NCBI RefSeq assembly: GCF_030936135.1
Contig: NC_082599.1
Span: 63,181,686-63,245,685 of the forward strand
Length of the DNA stretch: 64,000 nt
Direction of reading: 5' to 3'
Source: Gavia stellata
Lineage: Eukaryota > Chordata > Aves > Gaviiformes > Gaviidae
The position numbers and the translations under genes are program-made. This document shows positions 41,190 to 51,300 of the stretch, one piece after another. The notes under the pieces were generated by a model. That model worked only from the letters and a program-made list of their open reading frames with translations, was not told the origin of the DNA and made no database searches. Each line of letters starts with the position of its first letter. The stretch's first letter is position 1.

Positions 41190-41525
41190 TGTTGTTTCCC
41201 TGTTGGCTCCTATTACCTCGGGAGCCCCCGGCTCATCTCCGTAAGACTTCACCTGTGCTGCCCTGTACCCAGCACGTCTCAGAGCAACAGGCTGAGGGCC
41301 CTCGCTAGCACCCTGTCCCGCTAACCTTGGCGTGTCATCCCACAGCTTGTCAGGGCAAGCCTGATATCATCTCCCTCCCCTTCCAAGTCTAGTTTAAAGC
41401 TCTGTCAATGACACACGCTAGCTCGGCAGCAAAGACCCTCTTCCCCCTTTGAGAAATCCCATCCGACCCCAGCTGGCCTGGTGCCGTGTCGGCCATCCCA
41501 TTATCAAAAAACCCCAAACTGTGAT
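41190..41525 (-). mobile_element. CR1 LINE 5'-ward segment, minus strand
   Basis: The sequence resembles the part of avian CR1 upstream of ORF2 ('gtttaaagctctgtcaatga', 'ccatcccattatcaaaaaac') in reverse orientation. It probably continues the minus-strand CR1 that ends at 40,592. Confidence 0.6.
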
Positions 41526-41579
41526 GGAGACAGGAGTCACAGAGACCTGTATTAACAGACCGGGTCCGTCTGTTTCCTT

Positions 41580-42540
41580 CCAGCGCGCGGCTCCCCCAGC
41601 CCAGCTCCGTCTCAGCCCCCCGACGCCCCCCGACCTTCCTCCCTCCCCCCGCAGCTCTCCCACCGGGCCGAGCAGGCGCTCCGCTGGGTCACCCCTCCGC
41701 AGCTCTTCTCGCTCCCGCCCGCCGGCACCAGCCCCAGGCTCCGGCACGCCCGGCAGCCCGAGGCCCGGGCGGCTGCCCCTTCTCGGGGGGGCTCTCTCCG
41801 GCTGCCGCCGCCGGCCTGGCGAGCGCAGAGGACGCGGCTTTCTGCCGGCGGGGCACCGCAGCCGAGCTCCTCCCGGCTGCCACGCCGGCCTCGCCCGCTC
41901 CGGGCGCCAGCGCTGCCCCGGCCGCTGTCGAGAGCCGCGGGGGCGGCCGCGGCCCGGCGCGCCCAGACCTGCCGCTCCGCTCCGCTCCGCTCCGCTGCGG
42001 GCCGGGCCGGCTCCGGAGCGGCTCCCCTCGGCCACCGGCCGCTCCTGTCCGTTACAGCGCGGGGCGACCGCCCGCCGCCGCCCCGGCCCCGCCCCGGCCC
42101 CGCCCCGGCCCCGCGGCGGCTCTGGCGGCAGCTGCCGGCGGCTCTCTCCGCGGCCCGGGCGCTTCCCGCCCCGGGAGCCCCCCGCTGCGCCCAGACCTGC
42201 CGCTCCGCTCCGCTCCGCTCCGCTCCGCTGCGGGCCGGGCCGGCTGCGGGGCAGCTCGCCCCGGCCACGGCCCGCGCCTCTCCGCCACAGCCGGGCAGCG
42301 GCCCCAGGCCCCTCCGGGGGAGCTTCCCGCGGTGCTGGAAGCAGCTCTCTCCTGCGGGACCCGCCCGCCACTCTGCCGGGCGGAGGCACCGCACCCCCTC
42401 GGCCGCCCCTCCTGCCGTGTCTGGGACCGCGCCATAGCGAGGGGGTTCGGGTGTCCCCGGGGACGGGGACGGGGACTCACCCCGGTCGCTGGGACACGCG
42501 TCCTGGCGAAGAGGACGGTGCTGTGCGAGGGCCTTCGAGG
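41580..42540. other. GC-rich CpG block with internal duplication
   Basis: Very GC-rich, with a segment of about 55 bp ('gcgcccagacctgccgctcc', then (GCTCC)n and GGGCCGGGCCGGCT) at about 41,958-42,012 and again at about 42,187-42,243. Open frames of over 300 codons on both strands reflect the lack of AT-rich stops. No gene is recognised. It may be a CR1 5' UTR or a CpG island. Confidence 0.5.
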
Positions 42541-42546
42541 GGGCGG

Positions 42547-43084
42547 TGACACGCGGAAACAAACTTCACAGCTCACACAGAGGTGTAAAGCCGACAGTGG
42601 TCTATTGCGGTCCCGGGTGCAAGGGGATTTCTCCTCCTGACATGCACACCGGGTTAAAATCATGAAAAGGTATTTAAAACAGTTAACAAAGTTAGTTACG
42701 CCTACTGGTACTACCCCTTAATTAACTCTTGGTTAATACTGTTCTTACCTCATCTTAAAGTTACAGTTCTCTTTTAATTCACCACACATGCTCAGAGAGT
42801 AGGGGGCTTAATTGGGTTGGGGCTTTTCTAGCTCGGAGGTGTGTTCCTTAGCATTAGAATGACATTATAATGAGACGAGTTAACTCTAGGGCACTATTTT
42901 GGCAGTCCATCCTATTTTTCTATGATTCCTCCTTGTGCTAATCGTTATTGTTAGTTAGCAGAGAGTTAGTGAGACAGTCTTTACCTCTAATATTTCTAAG
43001 TACCAGGTGCAGTTGTTATGAAGTATCTTCTTTACATTCTTCTCACTTACTTTTAACCCTTTTTTTCCAAGACGTCCTGTATCA
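42547..43084 (-). mobile_element. 3' LTR of the defective provirus
   Basis: Minus-strand ends are TGATACAGGACG and CGCGTGTCA. It aligns along its length with the LTR at 45,735-46,258. The position of that LTR's AATAAA reads AATAGA here. Confidence 0.85.
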
Positions 43085-43086
43085 AT

Positions 43087-43106
43087 TTCCCCCTTTTCTT
43101 TCCCCT
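43087..43106 (-). promoter_or_regulatory. Polypurine tract
   Basis: On the minus strand a purine run of GGGGAAAGAAAAGGGGG type lies next to the 3' LTR start, where the plus-strand primer sits in retroviruses. Confidence 0.75.
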
Positions 43107-43521
43107 AAGCAAATTCTTTGGCTTTTAAAAGTGGTTCATTATGTTTCATTATTATTTTTAGTGTCCATACTTGCCCAATAAGTTCCTTGAGTTTACACCA
43201 AAGGATAAGATTTACTATTGTTAATGCTGTCACCAATATCGGGTGGGTCATTATGTTAAAGATTTTGGTAGCTGGCAGGGAATACCCCCTAAACACATCC
43301 CACCAATGGTGCTCTCCGTCTGACTTCACTCGTTCCACTGCTTGGTGTATTTCCTCTGCATCATGATGGACAGTAATTAAAGTCTTTCTTCCACTTTCTT
43401 CAACTTGTTTTAACAACATTTTTAAATTTTCGTGATGCAATAGTTTTCTTATTAGAGGGAGATTCATTCCAGTAGGGGTGGGCTGTATATCCTGAATCGA
43501 TGTATAATTAAACTGTAGCAA
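43105..43521 (-). pseudogene. ERV env remnant, transmembrane-subunit C-terminal end
   Basis: An open frame of 138 codons ends just inside the polypurine tract, the usual place of an env stop. It contains a WWDVFRGYS segment and then a hydrophobic span (ILVTALTIVNLILW, about residues 95-110) followed by a short basic/polar tail. Env-like sequence continues upstream to about 43,775 in broken frames, with PNYG and an NNTTEF glycosylation-type motif. No surface subunit or fusion peptide is present. Confidence 0.7.
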
Positions 43522-43773
43522 TTGATAAGTAGTAACAGGAGCCGTGTAGTTAAAATCACATCCTGTAAGACTAACAAAGTTGCAAACGCAAATATTTGAA
43601 TTCCGTTGTGTTATTCCAAATCACTTTTCGGATTTCTTTTGGTAGGATTCCGTCTTCACCTTCCCTAATGATTGCAGCTGCTATTGTCTGTATCCATAAT
43701 TGGGCTTGGATACAACTAAGTGCTTTAGAACATTAGTCTGAGCCGCGTCTAATGCATTTATAATTAGTTCCTT

Positions 43774-44492
43774 AATTCCTTTCTCAAATTTTATTTCCGC
43801 TTTTAGTTGTTCCAATAAGTCTCACCCCAACAGAGGTTTTGGTGACTTAGGCACAGATAAGAATTTGTGTATTCCCAATTCTTTTCCCAATCTAAATTTA
43901 AGAGGTTTATAAAAAATACCCCTTTTCACTTTGGCCAGTAGCTCCTCTTACCGTTACAAAATCACCTTCTGTAGGTGTTAAAGCTTGGTTGATAGGTTTC
44001 ATCTTGAGAAAATAAAATCAAGGACAGGGTCTGCCCTTTCTCTGTCATTCTGAGCAGCGGGGCTGCTGCCTCCGAGAAGCACCGCTGAGGCGGGAGGGGC
44101 CCCCTTGGGCGCTGGTTGGGGCACACACCACGCAGCACCGCGCTCGGGCCTCGTCACAGCGGTTTTTTTGGGCTCCAGCTCCCTCCCCAGCCGGGGGAGG
44201 CCGCGGGGACGTTTCCCTGCTTCCCCCCCATCCGGGAAACGCGGCACCGGCTCCCCCTCAAACACAACATCAATTGCAACAAGGTATTCTAATTCAATGT
44301 TCCATTGAAGGGCCGTTTCTCCTCATCATCCAATTTATACAAAGGCCACCACTGATGACAATATTTTATTAAAGTCTTTCTGCTCACGCTTCCTCCTGGC
44401 AGCTCTCCTACCTCCTCCCAGTGAGCTAAAATACAGCCTAGAGGGCTCCTCATCAATATTCCGCCCCTTTGTTTACCTCCCATAATGAACAC
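43774..44492 (-). pseudogene. ERV gag/protease remnant
   Basis: From the right: a matrix-like frame (44,492-44,289) with PLGCILAHW and WWPLYK, a basic/proline-rich frame (44,265-43,999), and a protease end near 43,815 where PKPLLG is followed by TGA. The block matches 27,232-27,823. Capsid and nucleocapsid motifs (including CCHC) were not found. Confidence 0.75.
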
Positions 44493-45712
44493 TCTGCCCG
44501 CAGGGGCTTATTCCTCAGCCTAAGAACACAACCTGATTGAACTGACAACAATACTACCCTATCCAAGTCAAAAGACGCGAGGGCGTACTCGCCCCACAGC
44601 GAATGCACCGAAATTCAAGACAATTATCGAAAAGGAAATAATGTACTTATGACACTCCAAACACTTAGCACGAACAAACAGGCAACACCAATGGCAAATC
44701 AGACAGGCACTCGTCCGTGCTCCACGCCAAATAAACCCATCACTACATCTACATCCCCCCCCTACATACCAGCGACATTCTTACCGATTCCTTATACCTT
44801 TTATATTTCCACAAAGCACCTGCCTAAGCTGGCCTGAGCACTCAATCTTATTCCATTTCCTTGACACTCACTACGCCAAAAATCATCTTGTCCCCAAACC
44901 GTACTCAAACGTTCTGTTTACAACCAAAACATTCAAAAACATATATTGGGTTGCATGAAAATTCCTGATATCTGTGTATAGGACAATAAGGGTTAACAAT
45001 CGGTTCGATTAACACAGTCCGTCATACGCTTCGTCCGTCTCCGGCCGCTCTCCTCGCGGAGAACGCGGAACCGCGGATCAGGACTCCGCACTCGCCCCGC
45101 AGTCCGACTGCGCCTCACTCACTCAAACACTCACCCAACTTACAACAACATTAATTGTATAATGAAGCACTTTTCACAGAATACACGGTACCGGGCACAA
45201 AACTTCCTGAGTATATAGATTGTAATGACTATCATAAAATGCCAAATATAGCCACAATAATATGAATTTCAGTTCCCATGGGTTATAATAGTTGGTACAA
45301 ACGACAGCACCCCCGCGTACTTCCCTTAATCAGGGATTCCCGCGTTCCTGTAGCTATCCCATAGTCCTGCAATTTCAGCGAAGAGCACCCCCCACGTACT
45401 TCCCTATCCAGGGATTCCCACCCCCGCGTATTTCCCTATGCAGGGGTTCCCGCGCCCGCGTACTTCCCTATCCAGGGATTCCCGCGCCCTCACTGCTGGA
45501 TTTGAATCCCACCCGGGGCGAGCACAACGCTCTTTACCTCCCGTAGGACGTCTCCTCACGACTTACAGGTTCCCCTCCCTTAACACACCGGGTCCGCTGA
45601 TGGTCCTTGTCTGTCCCTGCAGTGATCGGGCGAGCGAGGGAGGTCCTCCGAGAAATCTCGGGGCGCGCCGAGGGTGTCCCCCTCTCAGCGGTCCCGCAGC
45701 CGGGCAGAGAGG
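44493..45712 (-). other. Leader-like internal region of the provirus
   Basis: No coding motif is recognised between the primer site and the matrix-like frame. The stretch 45,305-45,490 holds a short tandem repeat, listed separately. Confidence 0.4.
45305..45490. repeat. ~30-bp tandem repeat in the ERV leader
   Basis: About four degenerate copies of a unit like GCGTACTTCCCTATCCAGGG followed by ATTCCCGCG. Confidence 0.75.
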
Positions 45713-45730
45713 GTCCCACCTGGGGTGCCA
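45713..45730 (-). promoter_or_regulatory. Retroviral primer binding site
   Basis: Four bases beyond the 5' LTR the minus strand reads TGGCACCCCAGGTGGGAC, starting with the required TGG. It resembles a lysine-tRNA-type site (TGGCGCCCAACGTGGGGC) with several mismatches; the tRNA assignment is tentative. Confidence 0.65.
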
Positions 45731-45734
45731 AAAT

Positions 45735-46258
45735 TGACACGCGGAAACAAACTTCACAGCTCACACAGAGTTATAAATCAGGCATGTTTATTGCGGTCCC
45801 GGGTGCAAGGGGATTTCTCCTCCTGACATGCACAGCGGGTTAAAATCATGACAGGTATTTAAAACAGTTAACAAAGTTAGTTACGCCTACTGGTGCTACC
45901 CCTTAATTAACTCTTGGTTAATACTGTTCTTACCTCATCTTAAAGGTACAGTTCTCTTTTAATTCACCACGCATGCTCAGAGAGGAGCGGACTTAATTGG
46001 GTTGGGGCTTTTCTAGCTCTTTAGCATTAGAATGAGATTATAATGAGACGAGTTAACTGTAGGGCACTATTTTGGCAGTCCATTCTATTTTTCTCCAATT
46101 CGTCCTTGTGCAAATCGTTATTGCTAGTTAGCAGAAAGTTAGTGAAGACAGTCTTTATCTCTAATATGTCTAAGTGCCAGGCGCAATTGTTATGAAGTAT
46201 CTTCTTTACATTCTTCTCACTTACTTTTAACCCTTGTTTTTCAACATGTCCTGTAACA
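45735..46258 (-). mobile_element. 5' LTR of the defective provirus
   Basis: Minus-strand ends are TGTTACAGGACATG and CGCGTGTCA. AATAAA is present (complement of 45,787-45,792). Its U3 resembles that of the plus-strand LTRs at 3,539 and 60,075, while R/U5 differs. Confidence 0.88.
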
Positions 46259-46259
46259 G

Positions 46260-49200
46260 CAACAACCTACTGAGTGTGTGCGATGGCGTGTGGGGACGTG
46301 GGAGTTGGTGTGGAGAAGGAGTCTGGGATTTCATCAAGACCCGTATCCTAAACTAACCTCAGTTAGTGATTTTAATAGTAAAAATGCCCCCCTCGGAGGA
46401 GATTTTAGGTGCAAGTACAGGTCCACCTCAGTGTAACGAGTGACATTAAAACGAAGACAGGCGCAGACGGACTTTGGTGTGAGCGACCAGTCCGTGACTG
46501 CGACGTGATTCTGTCTCTGTCGCTGTTCCGTACGAAGGACCCCGCGTGTGTCCCAGGGGTGCGCTGGCTGATGGGCAGTGCCCGGCACCCCGCTCTGCAG
46601 AGCGGCGATACGGACCGAGGTCTCGGCCCCCGGTGCTGACGGGCGTTGTGCACAGCGGGCGAAGAGCCCCGGTGTAGGGACAGGGACCGCACCCGCAGCC
46701 CGCCCGGCCCCGCCGCCTCCCGCGGCCCCCACCCGCGCCCCCGCCCGCCCCTTCTCCCCCGCGGCTCTGTCCCCGCGGCAGCTGCAGCGGGATGGCGCTG
46801 CTGCCCGTCCCCAGCGTGCGGGGCAGGGCTGCGCACACGGAGCCCGAGGGGTCCCGTCCCGTCGGGCAGAGCCCGGCGGAGACCTGCGCGGGGGACGGGC
46901 GGGAGCGGCGGCAGCAGGAAAACGCTCCCGAGCCGGTCCCCTCCCGGGGCCGGCCCGGGCCGGGCTTCCCGAGCGGGGCGCGCCCCCGGGAGCGGGGCGA
47001 GCCCGGGCGCGGCTGGCTACCGAGCCCGGCTGGCTACCGAGCGCGGCGGCGGGGCCGGGCCGGCCGGCAGCGCCGAGCACCGGGCGCAGTCTGCCGCGGG
47101 TGCAGCCGAGGGCCGGCGCGGGCTTCGTCCCGGCGGGCACCGTGCGCCTCCGGGGAGCGCCGGGACGGCCCCTTGGCCTCGGTGTCCTCGTCGCTGCCCG
47201 GGACACGGGCACCCCCGGGGCGCTCCCCGGCCCCCGGCAGCGTCCCGCCCCGACCGCCCCCCACCGCCGCCGGAGCGGGGCAGGACGCGGAGCTGCAGCG
47301 CCGGTGCGCGGTGCCGAGGGGCCGGTTCCTGCCCGCCATCGCCTGCGGCGGGAGGAACGGCATCGCGCCCGCGGGCAGCGCTGCCCGCCGCGCCCGCCCC
47401 TGCCGCTGCGCCCCGACCGGCCGGGGGGGCTCGGCTGGGCCCGGCTGTGCCCGGTTCGGCTCGGCTGGGCTCGGGTCGTTTTGGCTCGGCTCAGCTGCTC
47501 AGGGCTCGGCTCGACTCCGCTCGGCAGGGCTCGGGTGATTTCGGCTCGGCCCGGCCCGGCTCGGCGGGACCCGGCGGGACTCGGCGGGGCGGGTCTGGGC
47601 CGGGCCCGGTGCCGGTGCCGCAGCCGCCGCCCAGGCGAACCGGCCCGCGCGCTGCCCACGCAGGAGCTCTCCTCGGGCGGGTCCCGGGACACCCCTGCCG
47701 AGCTCCGCCGAACCCCCCTCGCTGGGCGGCAGCCTGCGGGACCGAGAGACCCCGGCGGGCGCAGGGCAGAGGCGCGGCGGTCCCGGCCCGCCCCTCCCCT
47801 CCCCGCCCCTCCCGGGACAGAGGGGTCCGCAGCGGCTGTCCCGGGGCTGCTGCCCCACGCCCACCCGTGCGGCGGCACCGAAGCGGGTGGAAGAGGCCCC
47901 CGGCTGCCGACCCCAAACGCGCCCCCCCGCAGGAGCTCCCGGAGCGAGGGGGCCCTGGCCGGGGACGCCCGGCTGGCTCCAGCCCCGGGACGCGGAGCAT
48001 CTCCCCCGGGAGACGGTGCCGCCGCCGCCGCCGAGCCCCGCTGCGGGGAGCGGGGTGGGGAGCGTCCCGCCGGCGACCCCCCACGTCCCGGGTGGGCAGC
48101 GCGCGCGCGCACCGGCGTGTGCATTTGCTTTTCCTCCTTTCGCAGCAGTTTGTAATAACGGGGCCGCGGGCGGGGAACGGAGCGGGGACGGAGCCGGGGC
48201 GGGGGGACTGGGATGGGGCGTGGGGACGGAGATGGGACGGAGCGGGGACGGAGCCGGGGCGGGGGACGGGGTCGGAGCCGGGGCAGGGGGCGGGCGCGGC
48301 CGCGCATCCCTGCCGGGCCTCCCACCGCCGCAGCCGGGCGGTGCGCGGGGCCCGGCGGGCCCGTCCGGCGGGTTCTCTGCCGGGGAAGGGGCGGAGGGGG
48401 CTGGTCCGCTCCCGGGGCCTGAGCGCTGCCCGGGAGCAGAGGCGGGACGGCGGGGAGGAGGAAGTGGGCGGCCGGGGTGCGGGACCAGGCGGGCGGTGGG
48501 CGAGCGGAGCGCAGGGCTCGTGTCGGCCACGTCCCGCGGCGAGAACCGGGCTCCCACGGGGCGGCGGGGGGGTCACGGCAGGAGCGGGGAGCTGCCGGGG
48601 GGACTCGCTCCGGGGGAGCGGGGGGCTGCGGAGGCAGCGGCGGGGCCCGAGGGGCAGAGACGCCGGGCCAAAGGGGCCGCGGGCGGGTGCCCCGGGAGCG
48701 AGTAGAAGCGCGGCCCTCGGGCACCCCCGGGCCGGGCCGGCGGGGGCCCCCGGGACCGGGTGCGGGGGGCCGGGCTCGAGCGCTCCCCCGAGAGCAGCTC
48801 CTCCCGCTGCCGCCGGCACCGAGCAACCCTCCGCGCTGGGCGGCGGCACGGCCCTGGCAGACCCCGCCGCTCCCGGAGGGAAGGGCTGGATGCTGGCCAG
48901 GCCGGGGGGGCAGCGGTGCTCCCCTCCCTCCCTCCCTCCCTTCCCGCAGCCCCTCCGGAGCCCCCGGGCACGGCACGGCCCCTGCCCGCTGCTGCTGGGG
49001 CTCTGGCAGGGCGGCCGGCACCGGGATGCCCGCGGGGAAGTGGGGATCCGGAGCGGGGCCGGGCTCCGGCAACGGGCTCCTGTCCCGTCCCTGCCCGCGG
49101 GGACGGGCCCAGGGAAGCCCCGGCTGCCGGCGGGGCAGAGGCTGCCGGGCTCCCCCGGAGGGGGCTGCGGGAGACGGGCGGGTGCGGAGCAGCCGGCACC

Positions 49201-49954
49201 CACGGCGGCCCTTGGCCTGGGACAACAGCCCGACCCGCTGCCCGGGGGACAGCAGCCGAACACGCCGCGGGCCGACGCTGCCGGGGGAAACCCCCCGGAC
49301 TGGCGGGGAACCGCAGCTGCGGGCTCTCCACGGGGGACGGCCCCACGGGCAGGAGGGTACAGGCAGCTCCGGGCAGCGCGACCAGGACAGACGAGACACA
49401 CACGGCAGCTCCGGCAGAGGAGACGGACGCTCCGCTTTTATTGCGCGCACGGCCGCGCAGCGAGCGGCGGCTCCTTCCCGACGGAGCAGCACGCCTGCAG
49501 CCTTTCCGAGCGGGCCACGTCTGGCACAGGGCAGAAGAGCCCCAGGGGACCTCATGCGGGGAAGTCCTGGAGGCTCCCCTGCCCGCCTGGCACAGGGAAG
49601 AGAGGCGGCGGGATGGAGGGCACAGCCGGACTCCTGCTCCTGCAACAGCGGGGAACCGCTGGCCAGAAACGGCCCTGAGGAGCGCGGGCAAGGGGCCCCG
49701 CTCAGTGCTGGGGGGGGAGGCGGAAAACCCCCGGGGACCTGTGCCAATCCGCCCCGGGGGAAAAAACTCCTTCCTGAGCCCAGAACTGGCGATTGCTCCC
49801 TGAGCACGGGAGCCAAACCTGCCGCCCAGGGCCCAGGGCTGCCCCGGCTGCAGGGGACACCAGCGCTGCCTGAGCCCTTCCCTCCCTCCACTGGAGGCAC
49901 CTCAGGGGCTTCCCAGCACGGACAGCCGAGGTGGTTTTCGTCCTCTGGCAGGTG
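46260..49954. other. GC-rich block without a recognised gene
   Basis: From about 46,560 the DNA is extremely GC-rich. It contains degenerate GGCTC pentamer runs (about 47,430-47,600), a GGGGACGGAGC-type repeat (about 48,175-48,290) and a GCGCGCGC run near 48,100. Open frames of 1,010 codons (+) and 1,244 codons (-) overlap in opposite strands, which is expected where TAA, TAG and TGA are rare. Their translations are Ala, Gly, Pro and Arg-rich with no domain I recognise. Confidence 0.6.
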
Positions 49955-50232
49955 TCTGTAAGCCCAGGCAGCAACCAAGGGCTCCTCCCAGGCAGCTGCC
50001 TGAGGTGTTGGGCCTCTTTTGGAGGAAGCTCCCTCCTCCGGGATCCACCTGAGACGCCTCCCAGGCATGTCACGGAGTATTTCTCCTCTCCTTTAGGGAC
50101 CTGAGATCTCGGGTAGCAGCCCCAGACTCCCTCAAGAAAGCTTCCCAAGACGGTTTTTGTTCTTTAGAGGAAGCTCTCTCCTCAGGGATGCACCCGAGAC
50201 TCCTCCCAGGCATCTCCTGGAATGTTTTGACC
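49955..50232. repeat. Two more units of the ~146-bp repeat
   Basis: The stretch carries the same landmarks as 35,905-37,478 ('ctcctccgggatccacctga', 'gggtagcagccccagactcc', 'ttagaggaagctctctcctc', 'cccgagactcctcccaggca'). It stops where an ERVL-type LTR begins. Confidence 0.9.
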
Positions 50233-50815
50233 TGTCGTGCTGGTTTTGGCTGGGATAGAGTTAGTTTTCTTCATGGTAGCGAGTATGGGGCCATGTTTTG
50301 GATTTGTGTTGAAAACAGCGTTGACAACGCAGAGGTGTTTTCGTTACTGCTGAGCAGTGCTTGCACAGCGTCATGGCCTTTTCTGCTCCTCACACCGCCC
50401 CACCAGCCAGGAGGATGGGGGTGTGCAAGAAGCTGGGAGGGGACACAGCCGGGACAGTTGATCCCAACTGACCAAAGGGATATTCCATACCCCATGACGT
50501 CATGCTCAGTATATAAACCAGGGGGAAAGCTGGCCGGGGGACCGCTGCTCGGGGACGGGCTGGTCAGTTGTTTTCCCTTGCATCACTTGTCTTTCTTGGG
50601 TTTTAATTGGTGGTGGTGGTGGTGTTATTTCCCTTTTCATTACAATTTTTATTATTAACATTGGCATTATTGTTTTATTTCATTTCATTTCTTAAACTGT
50701 TCTTACCTCAACCCACTTTTGCTTTTCCGATTCTCTCCCCCATCCCGCTGGGGCAGGGGGCAGCGAGCGAGCGGCTGTGTGGAGCTTAGTTGCTGGCTGG
50801 GGTTAAACCATGACA
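50233..50815 (+). mobile_element. ERVL-type avian LTR
   Basis: It begins TGTCGTGCTGGTTTTGGCTG and ends GGGGTTAAACCATGACA, a layout I recognise from common avian ERVL/ERVK-type LTRs. Promoter elements and a primer binding site follow in the expected order. Confidence 0.88.
50495..50517 (+). promoter_or_regulatory. CRE and TATA box of the LTR
   Basis: TGACGTCA (50,495-50,502) is a perfect cAMP-response-element palindrome eight bases before TATATAAA (50,510-50,517). This looks like a retained LTR core promoter. Confidence 0.7.
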
Positions 50816-51300
50816 GTCCTTTTTGGCACGACGTGGGGCTCGAAGGTTCAACAGAGCGTATTAGAAGTGATTTATGTCTGTTAACAGTTGCAGGTCACGA
50901 TATTGATTCAGCTGTTCTCGACATTAATTTGATCTGCACTGTGCTCTTCTTTTTTGCTCTACCTGTTAAAGATTGGTGTTGGCTTTTCCAGTTTGCTCTG
51001 CTCTGTAGTGATTAGTGATGTTTTGCCTGGGAGATTCGTTATTAAAACACTGACCTTGAGTTTAATCTGGTACTTGGTCTCTGTACTGAAGCAATTTAGG
51101 AATATGACCCAGGCTCCGGGAGAGTATGGTCATGGGTGGCACGGCCCTGGGGGAGAATATGGGCAGGTATCTAGAGAACTCACCTCCAAAGCTCTGGAAC
51201 TTCACTCCCCAACAACTACAGGATCCTGAGGAAGTAACAGAATGTTTGGGGAAAAAAAAAATACCGTGGCTACTCCGAAGAGGCAGAACTTACCGCACTG
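50816..51300 (+). mobile_element. ERV primer binding site and leader, truncated
   Basis: After the LTR, TGGCACGACGTGGGGCTC (50,824-50,841) fits a lysine-tRNA-type primer site. The following leader-like sequence is non-coding and fades into the A-rich repeat near 51,300, so gag and everything beyond are missing. Confidence 0.7.

Larger units (their letters stand above)
42547..46258 (-). mobile_element. Internally deleted gammaretrovirus-like provirus
   Basis: In the minus orientation the order is 5' LTR (46,258-45,735), primer binding site, leader, matrix-like gag remnant, protease remnant, Env C-terminal end, polypurine tract and 3' LTR (43,084-42,547). RT, RNase H, integrase and most of capsid, nucleocapsid and Env surface are absent. 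Several stops break what remains, so it cannot code for a working virus. No target-site duplication is visible (GGCGG on the left, GCAAC on the right). Confidence 0.85.

Noticed and set aside
41418-42562. Overlapping frames of more than 300 codons on both strands
   Set aside because: GC-rich block with a low-complexity (GCTCC)n duplication; both strands are open, as expected by chance.
43105-43521. A domesticated env gene
   Set aside because: Only the C-terminal part of the transmembrane subunit is open. Upstream env is frame-broken and the surface subunit is missing, so no functional envelope is supported.
46646-49678. 1,010-codon plus-strand frame
   Set aside because: It overlaps a longer minus-strand frame in very GC-rich DNA, and its composition is Ala/Gly/Pro/Arg with no recognisable domain.
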